Positions 7,142-15,755 of a stretch of 16,386 bases of DNA are shown here, piece by piece; position 1 is the stretch's first letter, and each line of letters opens with the position of its first letter. Position numbers and translations under genes: made by a program. Source of the DNA: Alphaproteobacteria bacterium (lineage in GTDB: Bacteria; Pseudomonadota; Alphaproteobacteria; Rickettsiales; UBA1997); the NCBI GenBank assembly GCA_016869775.1, contig VGDJ01000011.1:1-16386 (forward strand). Direction: 5' to 3'. Under the pieces are notes generated by a model, which was not told the DNA's origin, did no database searches, and saw nothing but the letters and a program-made list of their open reading frames with translations.

Positions 7142-8248
7142 TTAATTAACCTCAAATAAAACTCCGCCCTTAGATCCATAAATTGATTTGGTTCCAGTTG
7201 TTTTTGGGAAACTAATTGGTAAATTTCGGAGTTTTCGAATTGCTAAAAATCCAAAAGCTTCTGCCTCAATAAAATCAACATTCATACCAAGTTTTTTTGC
7301 AGAAATTACTTCACATTTTGGTAATCTTTTTTGAATATTTTCAATCAAGAAAAAATTTTTACTACCACCGCCACAAACAACAATGTTCTTTGGCAAATGA
7401 GGAATATTATTTTCAATATCTCGCGCCAGTATTTGAGAAATAATATAAATATGAGTAGCTAAAGCATCTTTTAGCTCAAGGTTTTCCAACGGTCGCAAAA
7501 TAATATCAAAATCATTTCTTGAAAATGATCTTGGGATTTTGGTATTAAAAATTGGCGCATCAATAATTTGTTTTGCTATTTCGATATTAGGTGAACCTAA
7601 ACGCGCAATATCTCCATTTTCATCAAATTCTCGACCTAGTTTTTTAAAAACCAAATCATTCATGGGTGCATTGCCGTAACAAACATCAAAGGCAATAAGA
7701 TTTGTTAATTGATTATCGAAATAAGTAAGATTGCAAATTCCTCCAATATTTAAAATTGCGCTTGGCTTATCAATTTTAGAAAATAAGTAATAATGATAAA
7801 TTGGCACCAATGGAGCTCCTTGCCCACCCTCAATCACATCATTAACTCGAAAATCTCCAATTACATTAATTTTTGTCATCGAAGCAAGAAGCTGAGAATT
7901 GCCAATTTGCCAAGTAATTTTTTGCGCTGGATTGTGATAAATTGTTTGTCCGTGAAAACCAATTACATCAATATCCTTATTAGATAAATTGTTTTTTTGC
8001 ATAAAATTATTAACCAAATTTGCGTGTTGAATGGTTAACTCATTTTCGATGATTTTAATGTCTTCAATAGCAATTTTGGTGGAAAAAATTATCGATCTTA
8101 GTTTATTGCGAAATTCCGACTCATATGACAAATAGTCATTACCAATAACCCGAATTTTATCTTCACCATTACTTTCGATTAAAGCTAGGTCAATACCATC
8201 AAGAGATGTTCCACTCATAAGACCAAGGGCGCGAAAAGTTTTAGACAT
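7142..8248 (-). CDS. anmK: Anhydro-N-acetylmuramic acid kinase (divergent loop)
   Basis: AnmK uses ATP to open and phosphorylate 1,6-anhydro-MurNAc, giving MurNAc-6-phosphate during peptidoglycan recycling. The 368 residues match the family. Seen motifs: MSGTSLDGID (11-20), GFHGQT (97-102), GGQGAPLVP (141-149), NIGGICNLT (167-175), CGGGSKN (292-298) and the EAEAFGFLA segment near 328-336. Two conserved stretches are changed. The usual FDTGPGN loop carrying the catalytic Asp reads FDVCYGN (187-193, Asp188 kept), and the usual PPKSTGRE region reads IPRSFSRND (238-246). Some other lineages also vary at this loop, so activity is likely but unproven. The ATG overlaps the 3' end of holB by 8 bp, indicating co-translation as the last gene of hisS-holB-anmK. 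No Shine-Dalgarno sequence is visible. Confidence 0.9.
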   Translation of the reverse strand: MSKTFRALGLMSGTSLDGIDLALIESNGEDKIRVIGNDYLSYESEFRNKLRSIIFSTKIAIEDIKIIENELTIQHANLVNNFMQKNNLSNKDIDVIGFHGQTIYHNPAQKITWQIGNSQLLASMTKINVIGDFRVNDVIEGGQGAPLVPIYHYYLFSKIDKPSAILNIGGICNLTYFDNQLTNLIAFDVCYGNAPMNDLVFKKLGREFDENGDIARLGSPNIEIAKQIIDAPIFNTKIPRSFSRNDFDIILRPLENLELKDALATHIYIISQILARDIENNIPHLPKNIVVCGGGSKNFFLIENIQKRLPKCEVISAKKLGMNVDFIEAEAFGFLAIRKLRNLPISFPKTTGTKSIYGSKGGVLFEVN

Positions 8249-9164
8249 AACAAATTTGATTAAAAATATTTATAAAATTAATTTTTTTATCGAGGTTTGA
8301 TTTTAATGCGCTCTCAAGACTTTTGCTGATATTGTTATATAAATCTAATTGATTATTTAGATTAAAATTTTTTGATAAATCCTCGAATATTTGAGCATCT
8401 TTGGAATAATAATTAAATATCGGTAAATTGTTATTTTTTTTAATGAGTTGAGAGATGAAAAATAGCACAACTTTTTCAATTACCAAAAATGAAAAATTCT
8501 TATCACCAAGCATTTTTAATAAATCATTGGCAATTTTTTTATTGGCAAGAGAATCGACAAATCCACGATAAAATTTAATTAGATCTTCACCTGAACTTAT
8601 CGCATAAGCAGGACAATTCTCGCAAATTTGAGATAAGAACTCCTGATCGATATCACTTAGATTTAAATTTTTATTTTCAAGTATTGAATTAAATTGTGAA
8701 TTTGAAAAATCCGGCACTTTAACTATCAAACAACGGGATTTTATTGTTGGCAAAACCTTGTTTAATTGGTGAGCAACCAAAATTATAAAACAGTTTTTTT
8801 TTGGCTCTTCTAAACTTTTAAGAAGAGCATTAGAAGCTTGTTTAGTAAGTTCACAGACCGCATCAACAATCAGAAATTTATATTCTGAAATTCCGGCAGT
8901 ATGATTTAAAAATTGTTGCTTTTGACGAATAATTTCGATGCCAATAGTTTTTTTATCGGGAAGTTTTTCAACAATCACAACATCGATATTAGAGCCATTA
9001 TTATGGTTTTGGTGAGATTTTTCGTTTAAAATTTTATTACAAAAATTTTTAACAAAACTTGCTTTACCGATACCTTTTTTTCCGGAAATTATAATGCCGT
9101 GATGGAATTTATTTGAATTAAAATTGCTAATTAATTTTTGCTCTATTTCTTCAAAACCAATCAT
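8241..9164 (-). CDS. holB: DNA polymerase III subunit delta prime
   Basis: The delta prime subunit is a structural AAA+ member of the clamp loader that places the beta sliding clamp on DNA. In 307 residues I see a P-loop-like GKKGIGKA (28-35), VCELTKQASNALLKSLEEP (103-121, the conserved AAA+ core), and a family-typical SRC motif (143-145) with the Arg that acts in trans on neighbouring clamp-loader ATPase sites. The C-terminal half is AT-rich and weakly conserved, as expected for the collar domain. The low conservation means the DnaX/HolB family call is firm but the specific delta-prime role rests on length, lack of DnaX extensions and the SRC motif. Its ATG overlaps the hisS stop (ATGA) and its end overlaps anmK. 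An AAGG sequence lies about 9 nt before the ATG, one of few Shine-Dalgarno-like sites in this window. Confidence 0.88.
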   Translation of the reverse strand: MIGFEEIEQKLISNFNSNKFHHGIIISGKKGIGKASFVKNFCNKILNEKSHQNHNNGSNIDVVIVEKLPDKKTIGIEIIRQKQQFLNHTAGISEYKFLIVDAVCELTKQASNALLKSLEEPKKNCFIILVAHQLNKVLPTIKSRCLIVKVPDFSNSQFNSILENKNLNLSDIDQEFLSQICENCPAYAISSGEDLIKFYRGFVDSLANKKIANDLLKMLGDKNFSFLVIEKVVLFFISQLIKKNNNLPIFNYYSKDAQIFEDLSKNFNLNNQLDLYNNISKSLESALKSNLDKKINFINIFNQICYV

Positions 9165-10417
9165 TTTATTTTGCCTTTTAAATAATGAATTAACAACTCT
9201 TGTTTAACTTTTTGCTCTTTGGAATTATCAAAATCTTTGACCACCACATCACCATTTTTAGCTTCATCCTCACCAATAATGATAACAAATCTAGCGTTAT
9301 TTTGCGTAGATTTTTTCATTTGTTTTTTAAAGTTACTATCATATGCAAAATCAACATTGAGTCCAGAATTTCTGAGTCGATTAGCAATTTCAAAAGCTAT
9401 AGTTTTTTCTGACTGGGAAATATAATTAACCCAAATTGGTCGCGAATTTTGTGGAGCATAATTCATTAACAAAGATAGCCTTTCAATTCCAGATGCAAAA
9501 CCGATCGCGGGCATAGTTTTACCGCCCATTTTTTCAACTAAATTATCATATCTTCCGCCAGCTAAAACGGCGTTTTGCGAACCATCATGATTCATGAGAA
9601 ACTCAAAAACTGTTGAGGTATAATAATCTAAACCACGAACCAAACGAGAATTTACAACATATTTTACAGAAAATTTTTCAAGTAAATTTAATATTTCATC
9701 AAAAGATTTTTTGGAATTTTCAGAATAAAAATTTTGAATTGATGGAGCATCGTACAAAATTTCAGCATCAATCTGATCTTTAGAATCAAGAATTCGAAGT
9801 GGATTTTTATCAAGACGATTTTGCGAATCTTGTGATAAATCTTGACGAAATTTTTGAAGATAATTTTTGAGAGCTTCTTCGAAATTTATTTTGGTTTGCG
9901 AACATCCAAGCGAATTGATATTTAGAATTGTATTTTCTAAAACCCCAAGATCTTTAAGAATTTTATTAGCCATTAAAATGGCTTCGGCGTCACAAAAATA
10001 ATTTTCTTCGCCAAAGATCTCAAAATTAATTTGATGAAACTGTCTTTGACGACCTTTTTGTGGGCGGTCATAGCGAAAAATTGGACCGAAAGAAAATAAT
10101 TTTCGAGGTAAAACTTGCATTAATTCGCCGTTAGAGATCAAAGCTCTAACGATCCCCGCAGTGAACTCTGGTCTCAGAGTTAAATAATTATCAGATCGGT
10201 CTAAAAATTTGTAAACTTCTTTAGAAATTATATCAGAAGTCTCGCCTAAATTGCGTTCAAAAACTTCACTAAATTCAAAAATTGGTGTTTGGATTTCTTC
10301 AAATCCAAATAGTTCAGAGTTGTTTTTTGCAACTTCAATAATGCGATTAAATATTTTTATATCGCTAGCAAAAAGATCTTTGGTTCCCCTAACTGGTTGG
10401 AGTTTAATATTTGACAT
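9161..10417 (-). CDS. hisS: Histidine--tRNA ligase
   Basis: A class II aminoacyl-tRNA synthetase that charges tRNA-His. From the ATG at 10417 the protein is 418 residues and begins MSNIKLQPVRGTKDLF, the usual family N-terminus. A longer frame to a TTG at 10471 adds 18 residues that do not fit the family and lies upstream of the likely promoter, so I reject it. Motif 2 has FRYDRPQKGRQRQFHQ (114-129), the histidine-specific LVRGLDYYT is at 259-267, and motif 3 AIGFASGIERL at 304-314. The C-terminal anticodon-binding domain spans about 325-418. The motifs are those of ordinary bacterial HisRS rather than the divergent type reported in some alphaproteobacteria. It is the first gene of hisS-holB-anmK and is divergent from lepA. 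Confidence 0.96.
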   Translation of the reverse strand: MSNIKLQPVRGTKDLFASDIKIFNRIIEVAKNNSELFGFEEIQTPIFEFSEVFERNLGETSDIISKEVYKFLDRSDNYLTLRPEFTAGIVRALISNGELMQVLPRKLFSFGPIFRYDRPQKGRQRQFHQINFEIFGEENYFCDAEAILMANKILKDLGVLENTILNINSLGCSQTKINFEEALKNYLQKFRQDLSQDSQNRLDKNPLRILDSKDQIDAEILYDAPSIQNFYSENSKKSFDEILNLLEKFSVKYVVNSRLVRGLDYYTSTVFEFLMNHDGSQNAVLAGGRYDNLVEKMGGKTMPAIGFASGIERLSLLMNYAPQNSRPIWVNYISQSEKTIAFEIANRLRNSGLNVDFAYDSNFKKQMKKSTQNNARFVIIIGEDEAKNGDVVVKDFDNSKEQKVKQELLIHYLKGKIK

Positions 10418-10456
10418 CAAATTGAGAAATTTTAAATTGAAATAAGTTTGCAACTG

Positions 10457-10484
10457 ATTATAAAACTGCAATTTTGATTTTCAT
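10457..10484 (-). promoter_or_regulatory. Candidate hisS-holB-anmK promoter
   Basis: On the minus strand a perfect TATAAT (10462 to 10457) lies 40 nt before the hisS ATG. A weak -35, ATGAAA (10484 to 10479), is 16 bp upstream. The predicted transcription start near 10450 gives a leader of about 33 nt and rules out translation from the TTG at 10471. Confidence 0.45.
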
Positions 10485-10523
10485 CGAAGATTTTATTTTT
10501 TTTAATTAAAAGTTTTGTTGGTC

Positions 10524-10558
10524 TTTACATTAATTTAATTTTCTTAATTTAATTCACT
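10524..10558 (+). promoter_or_regulatory. Candidate lepA promoter within a direct repeat
   Basis: TTTACA (10524-10529), an 18-bp spacer and TTTAAT (10548-10553) form a reasonable sigma-70-type promoter, followed directly by TCACT and a likely start near A10560. That leaves a leader of about 10 nt before the lepA ATG. The spacer and -10 include a perfect 11-bp direct repeat, TTAATTTAATT at 10530-10540 and 10544-10554, with a 14-bp period. Confidence 0.45.
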
Positions 10559-10569
10559 ATCCAATCGCA

Positions 10570-12384
10570 ATGTCTAATTCAATGTCTAAGTCGCTTTCGC
10601 ATATCAGAAATTTTTCAATTGTTGCTCACATTGATCATGGCAAATCCACCCTTTCAGATCGACTTATTCAAGAATGCGGAGCGATCGAAGAACGTGAAAT
10701 GACCTCGCAAATCCTTGATTCCATGGATATAGAAAAAGAGCGCGGTATCACTATTAAAGCTCAAACCGTTAGACTCAATTATAAAGCTGATGATGGTCAA
10801 AACTACATGCTCAACCTTATGGATACTCCGGGCCATGTTGATTTTGGTTATGAAGTGAGTCGCTGTTTATCGGCTTGCGAAGGTTCAATTTTAGTTGTCG
10901 ATTCAACTCAAGGTGTCGAGGCGCAAACTTTAGCCAATGTTTATCAAGCCATCGACAACAACCATGAAATCGTTCCGGTTCTTAACAAAATCGACCTACC
11001 CGCTTCCGATCCCGAGAAAGTTCGCAAGCAAATCGAGGAAGTGATTGGAATCGACTCTTCCGAAGCAATTTTGGTTTCGGCCAAAACTGGTGTTGGAATC
11101 CATGAAACTCTTGAAGCGATTGTCAAAAAATTACCCGCTCCCAAGGGTGATATTGATGGCGATTTCAAAGCACTCCTAATTGATAGTTGGTATGACCAAT
11201 ATATGGGCGTGATCGTTCTAGTTAGGGTTATAGATGGGGTTTTAAAAAAGGGCCAAAAAATTAAAATGATGGCAACTAATGCCGTTTATCAAGTTGATTC
11301 GGTCGGCTATTTTACTCCAAAAAAAATTTTGTGCGATGAACTAAGGGCTGGCGAAGTTGGCTTTATCAACGCCCAAATCAAACAAGTCTCTGATTGCAAA
11401 GTTGGCGACACTATCGTTTATCACAACAACGAATCAGCCAAAGCTCTTCCTGGATTTAAACAAAATCAACCCGTGGTTTTTTGTGGAATATACCCAATTG
11501 ATTCCTCGGAGTTTGAGAAATTTCGCGACGCCTTAGCCAAACTTCATCTCAATGATGCGAGTTTTGAATACGAACCTGAAACCTCTTCGGCTCTTGGTTA
11601 TGGCTTTCGTTGTGGTTTTCTTGGCCTACTACACCTCGAAATTGTTCAAGAAAGACTTGAGCGCGAATTTGATCTTGACCTTATCACTACCGCCCCTTCG
11701 GTTGTATATAAAATCCATCAACGCGATAGCTCTATGATTGAAATTCATAGCGCTCATGAAATGCCCGACCCCACCAAAATTGAAAAAATGGAAGAGCCAT
11801 GGATCAAAGCTACAATCATGACTCCCGACGATTATCTCGGAGCCGTGCTTGATTTATGCACCCAAAAACGCGGTATTCAAAAAGAACTGAGTTATGTAGG
11901 TGAGCGTGCAATGCTGATTTATCGTCTTCCACTAAACGAAATTGTTTATGATTTTTACGATCGCCTTAAATCTTGTTCACGTGGCTATGCCAGCTTTGAC
12001 TGGCAAATGGATGGCTATGAAGAAAGTCAATTAGTAAAACTCACCATCATGGTAAATGCTGAGCCGGTTGATGCCTTATCGTTTATCACGCACAAAACAC
12101 GAGCTGAAAGTCGTGGAAGAGCAATTTGTGTAAAATTAAAGGATTTGATTCCAAGACAAATGTTTGCAATCGCAATTCAGGCAGCAATTGGAGGTAAAAT
12201 CGTTGCCCGCGAAACCGTCTCAGCAATGCGTAAAGATGTAACAGCTAAATGTTATGGCGGAGATATTACCAGAAAGCGTAAATTGCTCGAAAAACAGAAA
12301 AAAGGTAAAAAGAAAATGCGTGAGATTGGTAATGTTGAAATCCCGCAAAGCGCTTTCTTAGCTGCTCTCAAACTCGATGAGTAA
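10570..12384 (+). CDS. lepA: Elongation factor 4 (LepA), ribosomal GTPase
   Basis: LepA/EF4 is a translational GTPase related to EF-G; it binds the ribosome and affects initiation, back-translocation or assembly, and is widely conserved but often dispensable. The 604 residues match the family (599 in E. coli). The GTPase domain has AHIDHGKS (19-26), DTPGH from 85 and NKID from 139. The LepA-specific C-terminal domain is present, with the RKRKLLEKQKKGKKK basic segment and the ending VEIPQSAFLAALK. ATG 10570 or Met5 (10582) could start translation; both precede the conserved HIRNFSIVAHIDHG. The coding region uses more G/C-ending codons (GCG, CGC, CTC) than its neighbours, which may reflect expression level. 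It is a single-gene unit, divergent from hisS and convergent with clpB. Confidence 0.97.
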   Translation: MSNSMSKSLSHIRNFSIVAHIDHGKSTLSDRLIQECGAIEEREMTSQILDSMDIEKERGITIKAQTVRLNYKADDGQNYMLNLMDTPGHVDFGYEVSRCLSACEGSILVVDSTQGVEAQTLANVYQAIDNNHEIVPVLNKIDLPASDPEKVRKQIEEVIGIDSSEAILVSAKTGVGIHETLEAIVKKLPAPKGDIDGDFKALLIDSWYDQYMGVIVLVRVIDGVLKKGQKIKMMATNAVYQVDSVGYFTPKKILCDELRAGEVGFINAQIKQVSDCKVGDTIVYHNNESAKALPGFKQNQPVVFCGIYPIDSSEFEKFRDALAKLHLNDASFEYEPETSSALGYGFRCGFLGLLHLEIVQERLEREFDLDLITTAPSVVYKIHQRDSSMIEIHSAHEMPDPTKIEKMEEPWIKATIMTPDDYLGAVLDLCTQKRGIQKELSYVGERAMLIYRLPLNEIVYDFYDRLKSCSRGYASFDWQMDGYEESQLVKLTIMVNAEPVDALSFITHKTRAESRGRAICVKLKDLIPRQMFAIAIQAAIGGKIVARETVSAMRKDVTAKCYGGDITRKRKLLEKQKKGKKKMREIGNVEIPQSAFLAALKLDE

Positions 12385-12539
12385 TTAATAAGAAAAACAA
12401 ACAACTAAATTCTCAAGAATTTGAGCGCAAAATTAGAAATTTTATCAGAATCGACTTAAGATTTTTATAGAGGATTTTGTAGAAGTTCTATGATTTTTTT
12501 GCTCTGATTTTATATAAATTGTTAATTTTAAAAAACTAC
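12385..12539. other. Convergent lepA/clpB intergenic with weak hairpins
   Basis: This 155-bp gap separates two converging genes and should hold terminators, but no strong GC-rich hairpin is seen. Three short inverted repeats exist. AAATTC-TCAA-GAATTT spans 12407-12422 and has an alternative pairing CTCAA-GAAT-TTGAG at 12412-12425. AAAATT-AGA-AATTTT spans 12429-12443. TAGA-AGT-TCTA near 12473-12483 is followed on the plus strand by a run of seven T. The last is the best candidate lepA terminator, but it is weak. No coding region is evident. Confidence 0.3.
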
Positions 12540-15122
12540 TCACAAAACAAATTCTAACCTCTCTTCTTTGGCTTTAATTTGAATAGTTTGACCATCAACA
12601 ATTTCTCCGCGTAAAATTTTCTCAGCCAAAATATTTTCGATTTCACGCTGGATAACCCTTTTTAATGGTCGAGCACCGTAGTGCGAATCATAACCCTTGG
12701 CAGACAAATAATGAACTGCACTTTCACTAAGTTTTAAAATGATATTGCGATTTTGCAAACGATGCGCCAAACGAGAAAATTGCACTTGGACAATATCATC
12801 CATGTTGCGACGATTTAATTTGTTAAAAATAATAATTTCATCGAGACGATTCAAAAATTCTGGCCTAAAATGAGATTTAACAACTTCCATAGCTTTTTCT
12901 TGTGCTAAATTTTTAGCAGATAAATCTTCATCATCTTCATCGATTTCAATTAAAAATTGTGATCCCAAATTCGATGTTAAAATTATGATGGTATTGGTAA
13001 AATTAACGATGTTTCCATGTGAATCCGTAAGCCTCCCATCGTCAAGAACTTGAAGCAAAATATTAAATACATCGTGATGGGCTTTTTCAACTTCATCAAA
13101 TAAAATTACTTGATAAGGGCGACGGCGCACAGCTTCTGTTAAAAGACCACCTTGCTCAAAACCAACATATCCAGGGGGAGCACCGATAAGTCTTGCAACC
13201 GCATGTTTCTCCATAAATTCACTCATATCGATACGCAAAAGAGCGCTTTCATCGTCAAAAATAAATTCGGCTAGAGCCTTAGAAACTTCTGTTTTACCAA
13301 CACCAGTTGGGCCTAAAAATAAAAATGAACCAATTGGTCTTTTGGCATCTTGAAGGCCCGCTCGCGCCCTACGAACTGAATTAGCTATAGCAGTTAATGC
13401 TAAATCTTGCCCAACTACTCTTTTACGCAGTAAATCTTCCATTTTTAATAACTTATCTTTTTCGCCAGAAATAATTTTATCAACAGGAATGCCGGTTATT
13501 TTTGCTACAATATGAGCAATATCATCCTCAGAAACAGATTCACGCACAATGTTTTCACTAAACGAAGTTTCTAGATTAGATAATTCTTTTTGGTATTCAG
13601 GAATTTTGCCATAAGTGAGCTCTCCGGCTTTTGATAAATTGCCTTCTCGTTGAGCTTTTTCGAGTTCAAATTTAGCACTTTCGATTTTGCTTTTTAATTC
13701 ATTTATTTTGACGCGTTTCATTTTTTCAGCTTGCCATAAACTTGACATTTCAGCAGATTTTTTTTCAAGCTCCGTTAATTCGTCCGTGATTTTTTTGAAG
13801 CGCTCTTTTGATGATAAATCGTCTTCACGTTTAAGGGCTTCGGCTTCAATTTTGAATTGGATAATTTTGCGATCAATTTCATCGAGTTCGGTTGGCTTTG
13901 AATCCAGTTCAATTTTTAGTGAACTTGCCGCTTCGTCAATCAAATCAATGGCTTTATCAGGTAAAAATCTATCAGTTATATAACGACTTGAAAGCGTTGC
14001 CGAGGCAACTAATGCTGAGTCTTTGATTTTGATGCCATGATGTACTTCATACTTTTCTTTTATTCCGCGCAAAATAGAAATAGTATCCTCAACTGATGGC
14101 TCCGAGGTGTAGACCGCTTGAAATCTTCGCGCCAAAGCTGGGTCTTTCTCAATATATTTACGATATTCGTCAAGAGTTGTAGCTCCAATACAATGGAGAG
14201 TTCCACGCGCAAGAGCTGGTTTTAAGAGGTTGGAGGCATCCATTGCACCATCAGTTTTGCCAGCGCCAACCAAAAGATGCAGCTCGTCAATAAACAAAAC
14301 TATGTCATCATTATTTTCAATTTCGTTTAGAAGTGATTTGAGTCGCTCTTCAAACTCACCTCGAAACTTGGCGCCAGCAATTAACGCGCCCATATCAAGT
14401 GCCATTAATTTTTTGTCGCGTAAACTTTCTGGAACATCGCCATTGATAATTCTAATTGCCAAACCTTCAACAATAGCAGTTTTACCAACCCCAGGTTGAC
14501 CAATTAAAACTGGATTATTTTTAGTTCTGCGCGATAAAACCTGCATAGCTCGACGGATCTCTTCATCTCTACCAATAACTGGATCAATCTTGCCTTCACG
14601 AGCTTTTTTTGTTAGATCTTGAGCATATTTTTCAAGAGAACGATAAGTATTTTCGGAAGAGGCACTAGTGGCTTTTTTGCCGGCACGAATTTTTTGAATA
14701 GCATTGCGAAGCGCTTGAATAAAAACTCCAGAAGCTTTTAGCGCGCTCGCTCCGCCGTTGTTTTCGTCTTCGAGAATAGCTTGAAAAATAATTTCGAGCG
14801 CCACAAATTGATCAGAATTTTTTTGTGCGATTTTTTCAGATAACATCAACACTCTGGCTAATTCTTGCGACATAGAAATTGATCCTGCACCACTACCCTC
14901 AACTTTTGGAATTTTATTGAGCGATTGCGCATTTTCAGCTTTTAAAATTTCTATATTTCCATCGCACAAACTCACAATTTTTTTAACTAAACCATCATTA
15001 TCATCAATCATTGTTTGCAAAACATGCTCACAAAGAAGCTTCTGATGAGAATAACTAAGGGCCAGAGTTTGTGAAGCACTTAAAATATTTTGCGATTTTT
15101 CGGTAAATTTTTCGATGTTCAT
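12540..15122 (-). CDS. clpB: Chaperone ClpB, protein disaggregase
   Basis: ClpB is a hexameric AAA+ disaggregase that, with DnaK, pulls proteins out of heat-induced aggregates in the cytoplasm. The 860 residues match the family (857 in E. coli). Domains: Clp_N repeat (1-145), first AAA+ with Walker A GQPGVGKT (208-215) and Walker B VLFIDE (275-280), arginines RR at 332-333, and the middle coiled-coil domain (about 408-525) that distinguishes ClpB from ClpA/ClpC. The second AAA+ has GPTGVGKT (604-611) and Walker B VILFDE (672-677), with the substrate pore loop GYVG (651-654). The C-terminal ClpB-D2 small domain includes HYGARPLKRVIQREIEN. There is no ClpP-binding IGF loop, as expected. It is a single-gene unit, preceded by 113 bp containing a possible promoter. 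Confidence 0.97.
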   Translation of the reverse strand: MNIEKFTEKSQNILSASQTLALSYSHQKLLCEHVLQTMIDDNDGLVKKIVSLCDGNIEILKAENAQSLNKIPKVEGSGAGSISMSQELARVLMLSEKIAQKNSDQFVALEIIFQAILEDENNGGASALKASGVFIQALRNAIQKIRAGKKATSASSENTYRSLEKYAQDLTKKAREGKIDPVIGRDEEIRRAMQVLSRRTKNNPVLIGQPGVGKTAIVEGLAIRIINGDVPESLRDKKLMALDMGALIAGAKFRGEFEERLKSLLNEIENNDDIVLFIDELHLLVGAGKTDGAMDASNLLKPALARGTLHCIGATTLDEYRKYIEKDPALARRFQAVYTSEPSVEDTISILRGIKEKYEVHHGIKIKDSALVASATLSSRYITDRFLPDKAIDLIDEAASSLKIELDSKPTELDEIDRKIIQFKIEAEALKREDDLSSKERFKKITDELTELEKKSAEMSSLWQAEKMKRVKINELKSKIESAKFELEKAQREGNLSKAGELTYGKIPEYQKELSNLETSFSENIVRESVSEDDIAHIVAKITGIPVDKIISGEKDKLLKMEDLLRKRVVGQDLALTAIANSVRRARAGLQDAKRPIGSFLFLGPTGVGKTEVSKALAEFIFDDESALLRIDMSEFMEKHAVARLIGAPPGYVGFEQGGLLTEAVRRRPYQVILFDEVEKAHHDVFNILLQVLDDGRLTDSHGNIVNFTNTIIILTSNLGSQFLIEIDEDDEDLSAKNLAQEKAMEVVKSHFRPEFLNRLDEIIIFNKLNRRNMDDIVQVQFSRLAHRLQNRNIILKLSESAVHYLSAKGYDSHYGARPLKRVIQREIENILAEKILRGEIVDGQTIQIKAKEERLEFVL

Positions 15123-15177
15123 AAAGTATTTTAGATTTGGATTTAGAGATTTGAAAATCTAATTTAAGAATGAAATT

Positions 15178-15205
15178 TAGATATAATTTAGAAATCTCTT
15201 TTCAA
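15178..15205 (-). promoter_or_regulatory. Possible clpB promoter
   Basis: On the minus strand TTGAAA (15205 to 15200), 16 bp and TATCTA (15183 to 15178) precede clpB by about 55 nt. The -35 resembles both sigma-70 and heat-shock RpoH boxes (CTTGAA-like; here GTTGAA), but the -10 is poor and lacks the C-rich RpoH element. No CIRCE inverted repeat is seen in the 113-bp gap. Weak evidence. Confidence 0.25.
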
Positions 15206-15235
15206 CGATTTTCTTAAATTTTTAAAAAAATAATT

Positions 15236-15550
15236 TTAATACATCAAAAAAAATCGTTCTTTTTTAGTGTCTAGATCAATAACATTAACTTCAGTTCCTC
15301 CAGCTACACTCTGGACAAATTGTACTCGAGCAGTGTGAAAATTATCATCTTTAGAATCATAAAATTGAATTAGATTCCCTTCGCGAACTAAATTTCCAGA
15401 TCCAATATCAATTTCAGTTTTACAATCATAATCGTAGCCACTCCATGCTTTTGCTTCAGAATACCCAGCTAGAATTAAAACTAATATTATCAACACTAAA
15501 AGTTGAGAAATATTTGAAAGAAAAATTAAATTTTGTTTGATGAATTTCAT
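15236..15550 (-). CDS. Small exported protein of unknown function
   Basis: A 104-residue protein with a strongly hydrophobic N-terminus (about residues 8-29) ending in SEAKA. It is either a cleaved signal peptide (site after AKA near residue 35) or a membrane anchor. The mature part of about 70 residues begins WSGYDYDC and contains GNLVREGNLIQFYD, FHTARVQFVQ and EVNVIDLDTKKERFF, a beta-rich pattern. It resembles what I recall of the DUF5334 family (small secreted proteins with GYDYD and GNLVR-type motifs); I cannot confirm this without a search. A single Cys (Cys43) is present in the mature part. It is monocistronic with its own plausible promoter and lies upstream of clpB on the same strand, 113 bp away. 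Function unknown. Confidence 0.75.
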   Translation of the reverse strand: MKFIKQNLIFLSNISQLLVLIILVLILAGYSEAKAWSGYDYDCKTEIDIGSGNLVREGNLIQFYDSKDDNFHTARVQFVQSVAGGTEVNVIDLDTKKERFFLMY

Positions 15551-15574
15551 GGTTGACTTTTTGTGGTGATTAAT

Positions 15575-15602
15575 ATTTTATGTACGAACTTTTTTTAAGC
15601 AA
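15575..15602 (-). promoter_or_regulatory. Candidate promoter of the small exported protein
   Basis: On the minus strand TTGCTT (15602 to 15597), a 16-bp spacer and TAAAAT (15580 to 15575, five of six matches to TATAAT) end 24 nt before the ATG at 15550. The rest of the 205-bp gap up to the tRNA is extremely AT-rich, including an A/T-only inverted repeat AATAATAA-6-TTATTATT at 15646-15667, and holds no gene that I can see. Confidence 0.4.
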
Positions 15603-15737
15603 AGCTAATAATTTCTTCCATTAAATCAAATAAGTTTTATTAATTAATAATAAATAATTTTATTATTTTAATTTTTTGTTTTAGTAAAACATTATTTAAT
15701 TAGATACATTTTCTAAGCTTTCTTTTCAATCATTCGT

Positions 15738-15748
15738 AATAATTCACT
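15738..15748 (+). promoter_or_regulatory. Candidate tRNA-Pro -10/discriminator (AATAAT-TCACT)
   Basis: AATAAT followed by TCACT lies 7 nt before the tRNA, giving a predicted 5' leader of about 6 nt if transcription starts at A15750. It shares the TAAYTCACT sequence with the regions before nusA and lepA. No good -35 match is evident. Confidence 0.3.
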
Positions 15749-15755
15749 TATAGAT

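Noticed and set aside
10418..10471. Longer HisRS start at a TTG codon, adding 18 residues
   Set aside because: The start is TTG, the added residues do not match the family N-terminus, and a perfect TATAAT at 10457-10462 on the same strand lies inside it.
13687..14499. Plus-strand open frames opposite clpB
   Set aside because: They are antisense to highly conserved ClpB domains, Ser/Leu-rich as expected of mirror frames, and have no initiation signals.
15640..15670. A/T-only inverted repeat in the gap before the tRNA as a terminator or origin element
   Set aside because: Pure A/T palindromes are expected by chance in such a biased region, no plus-strand gene lies upstream to terminate, and there are no DnaA-box-like clusters.
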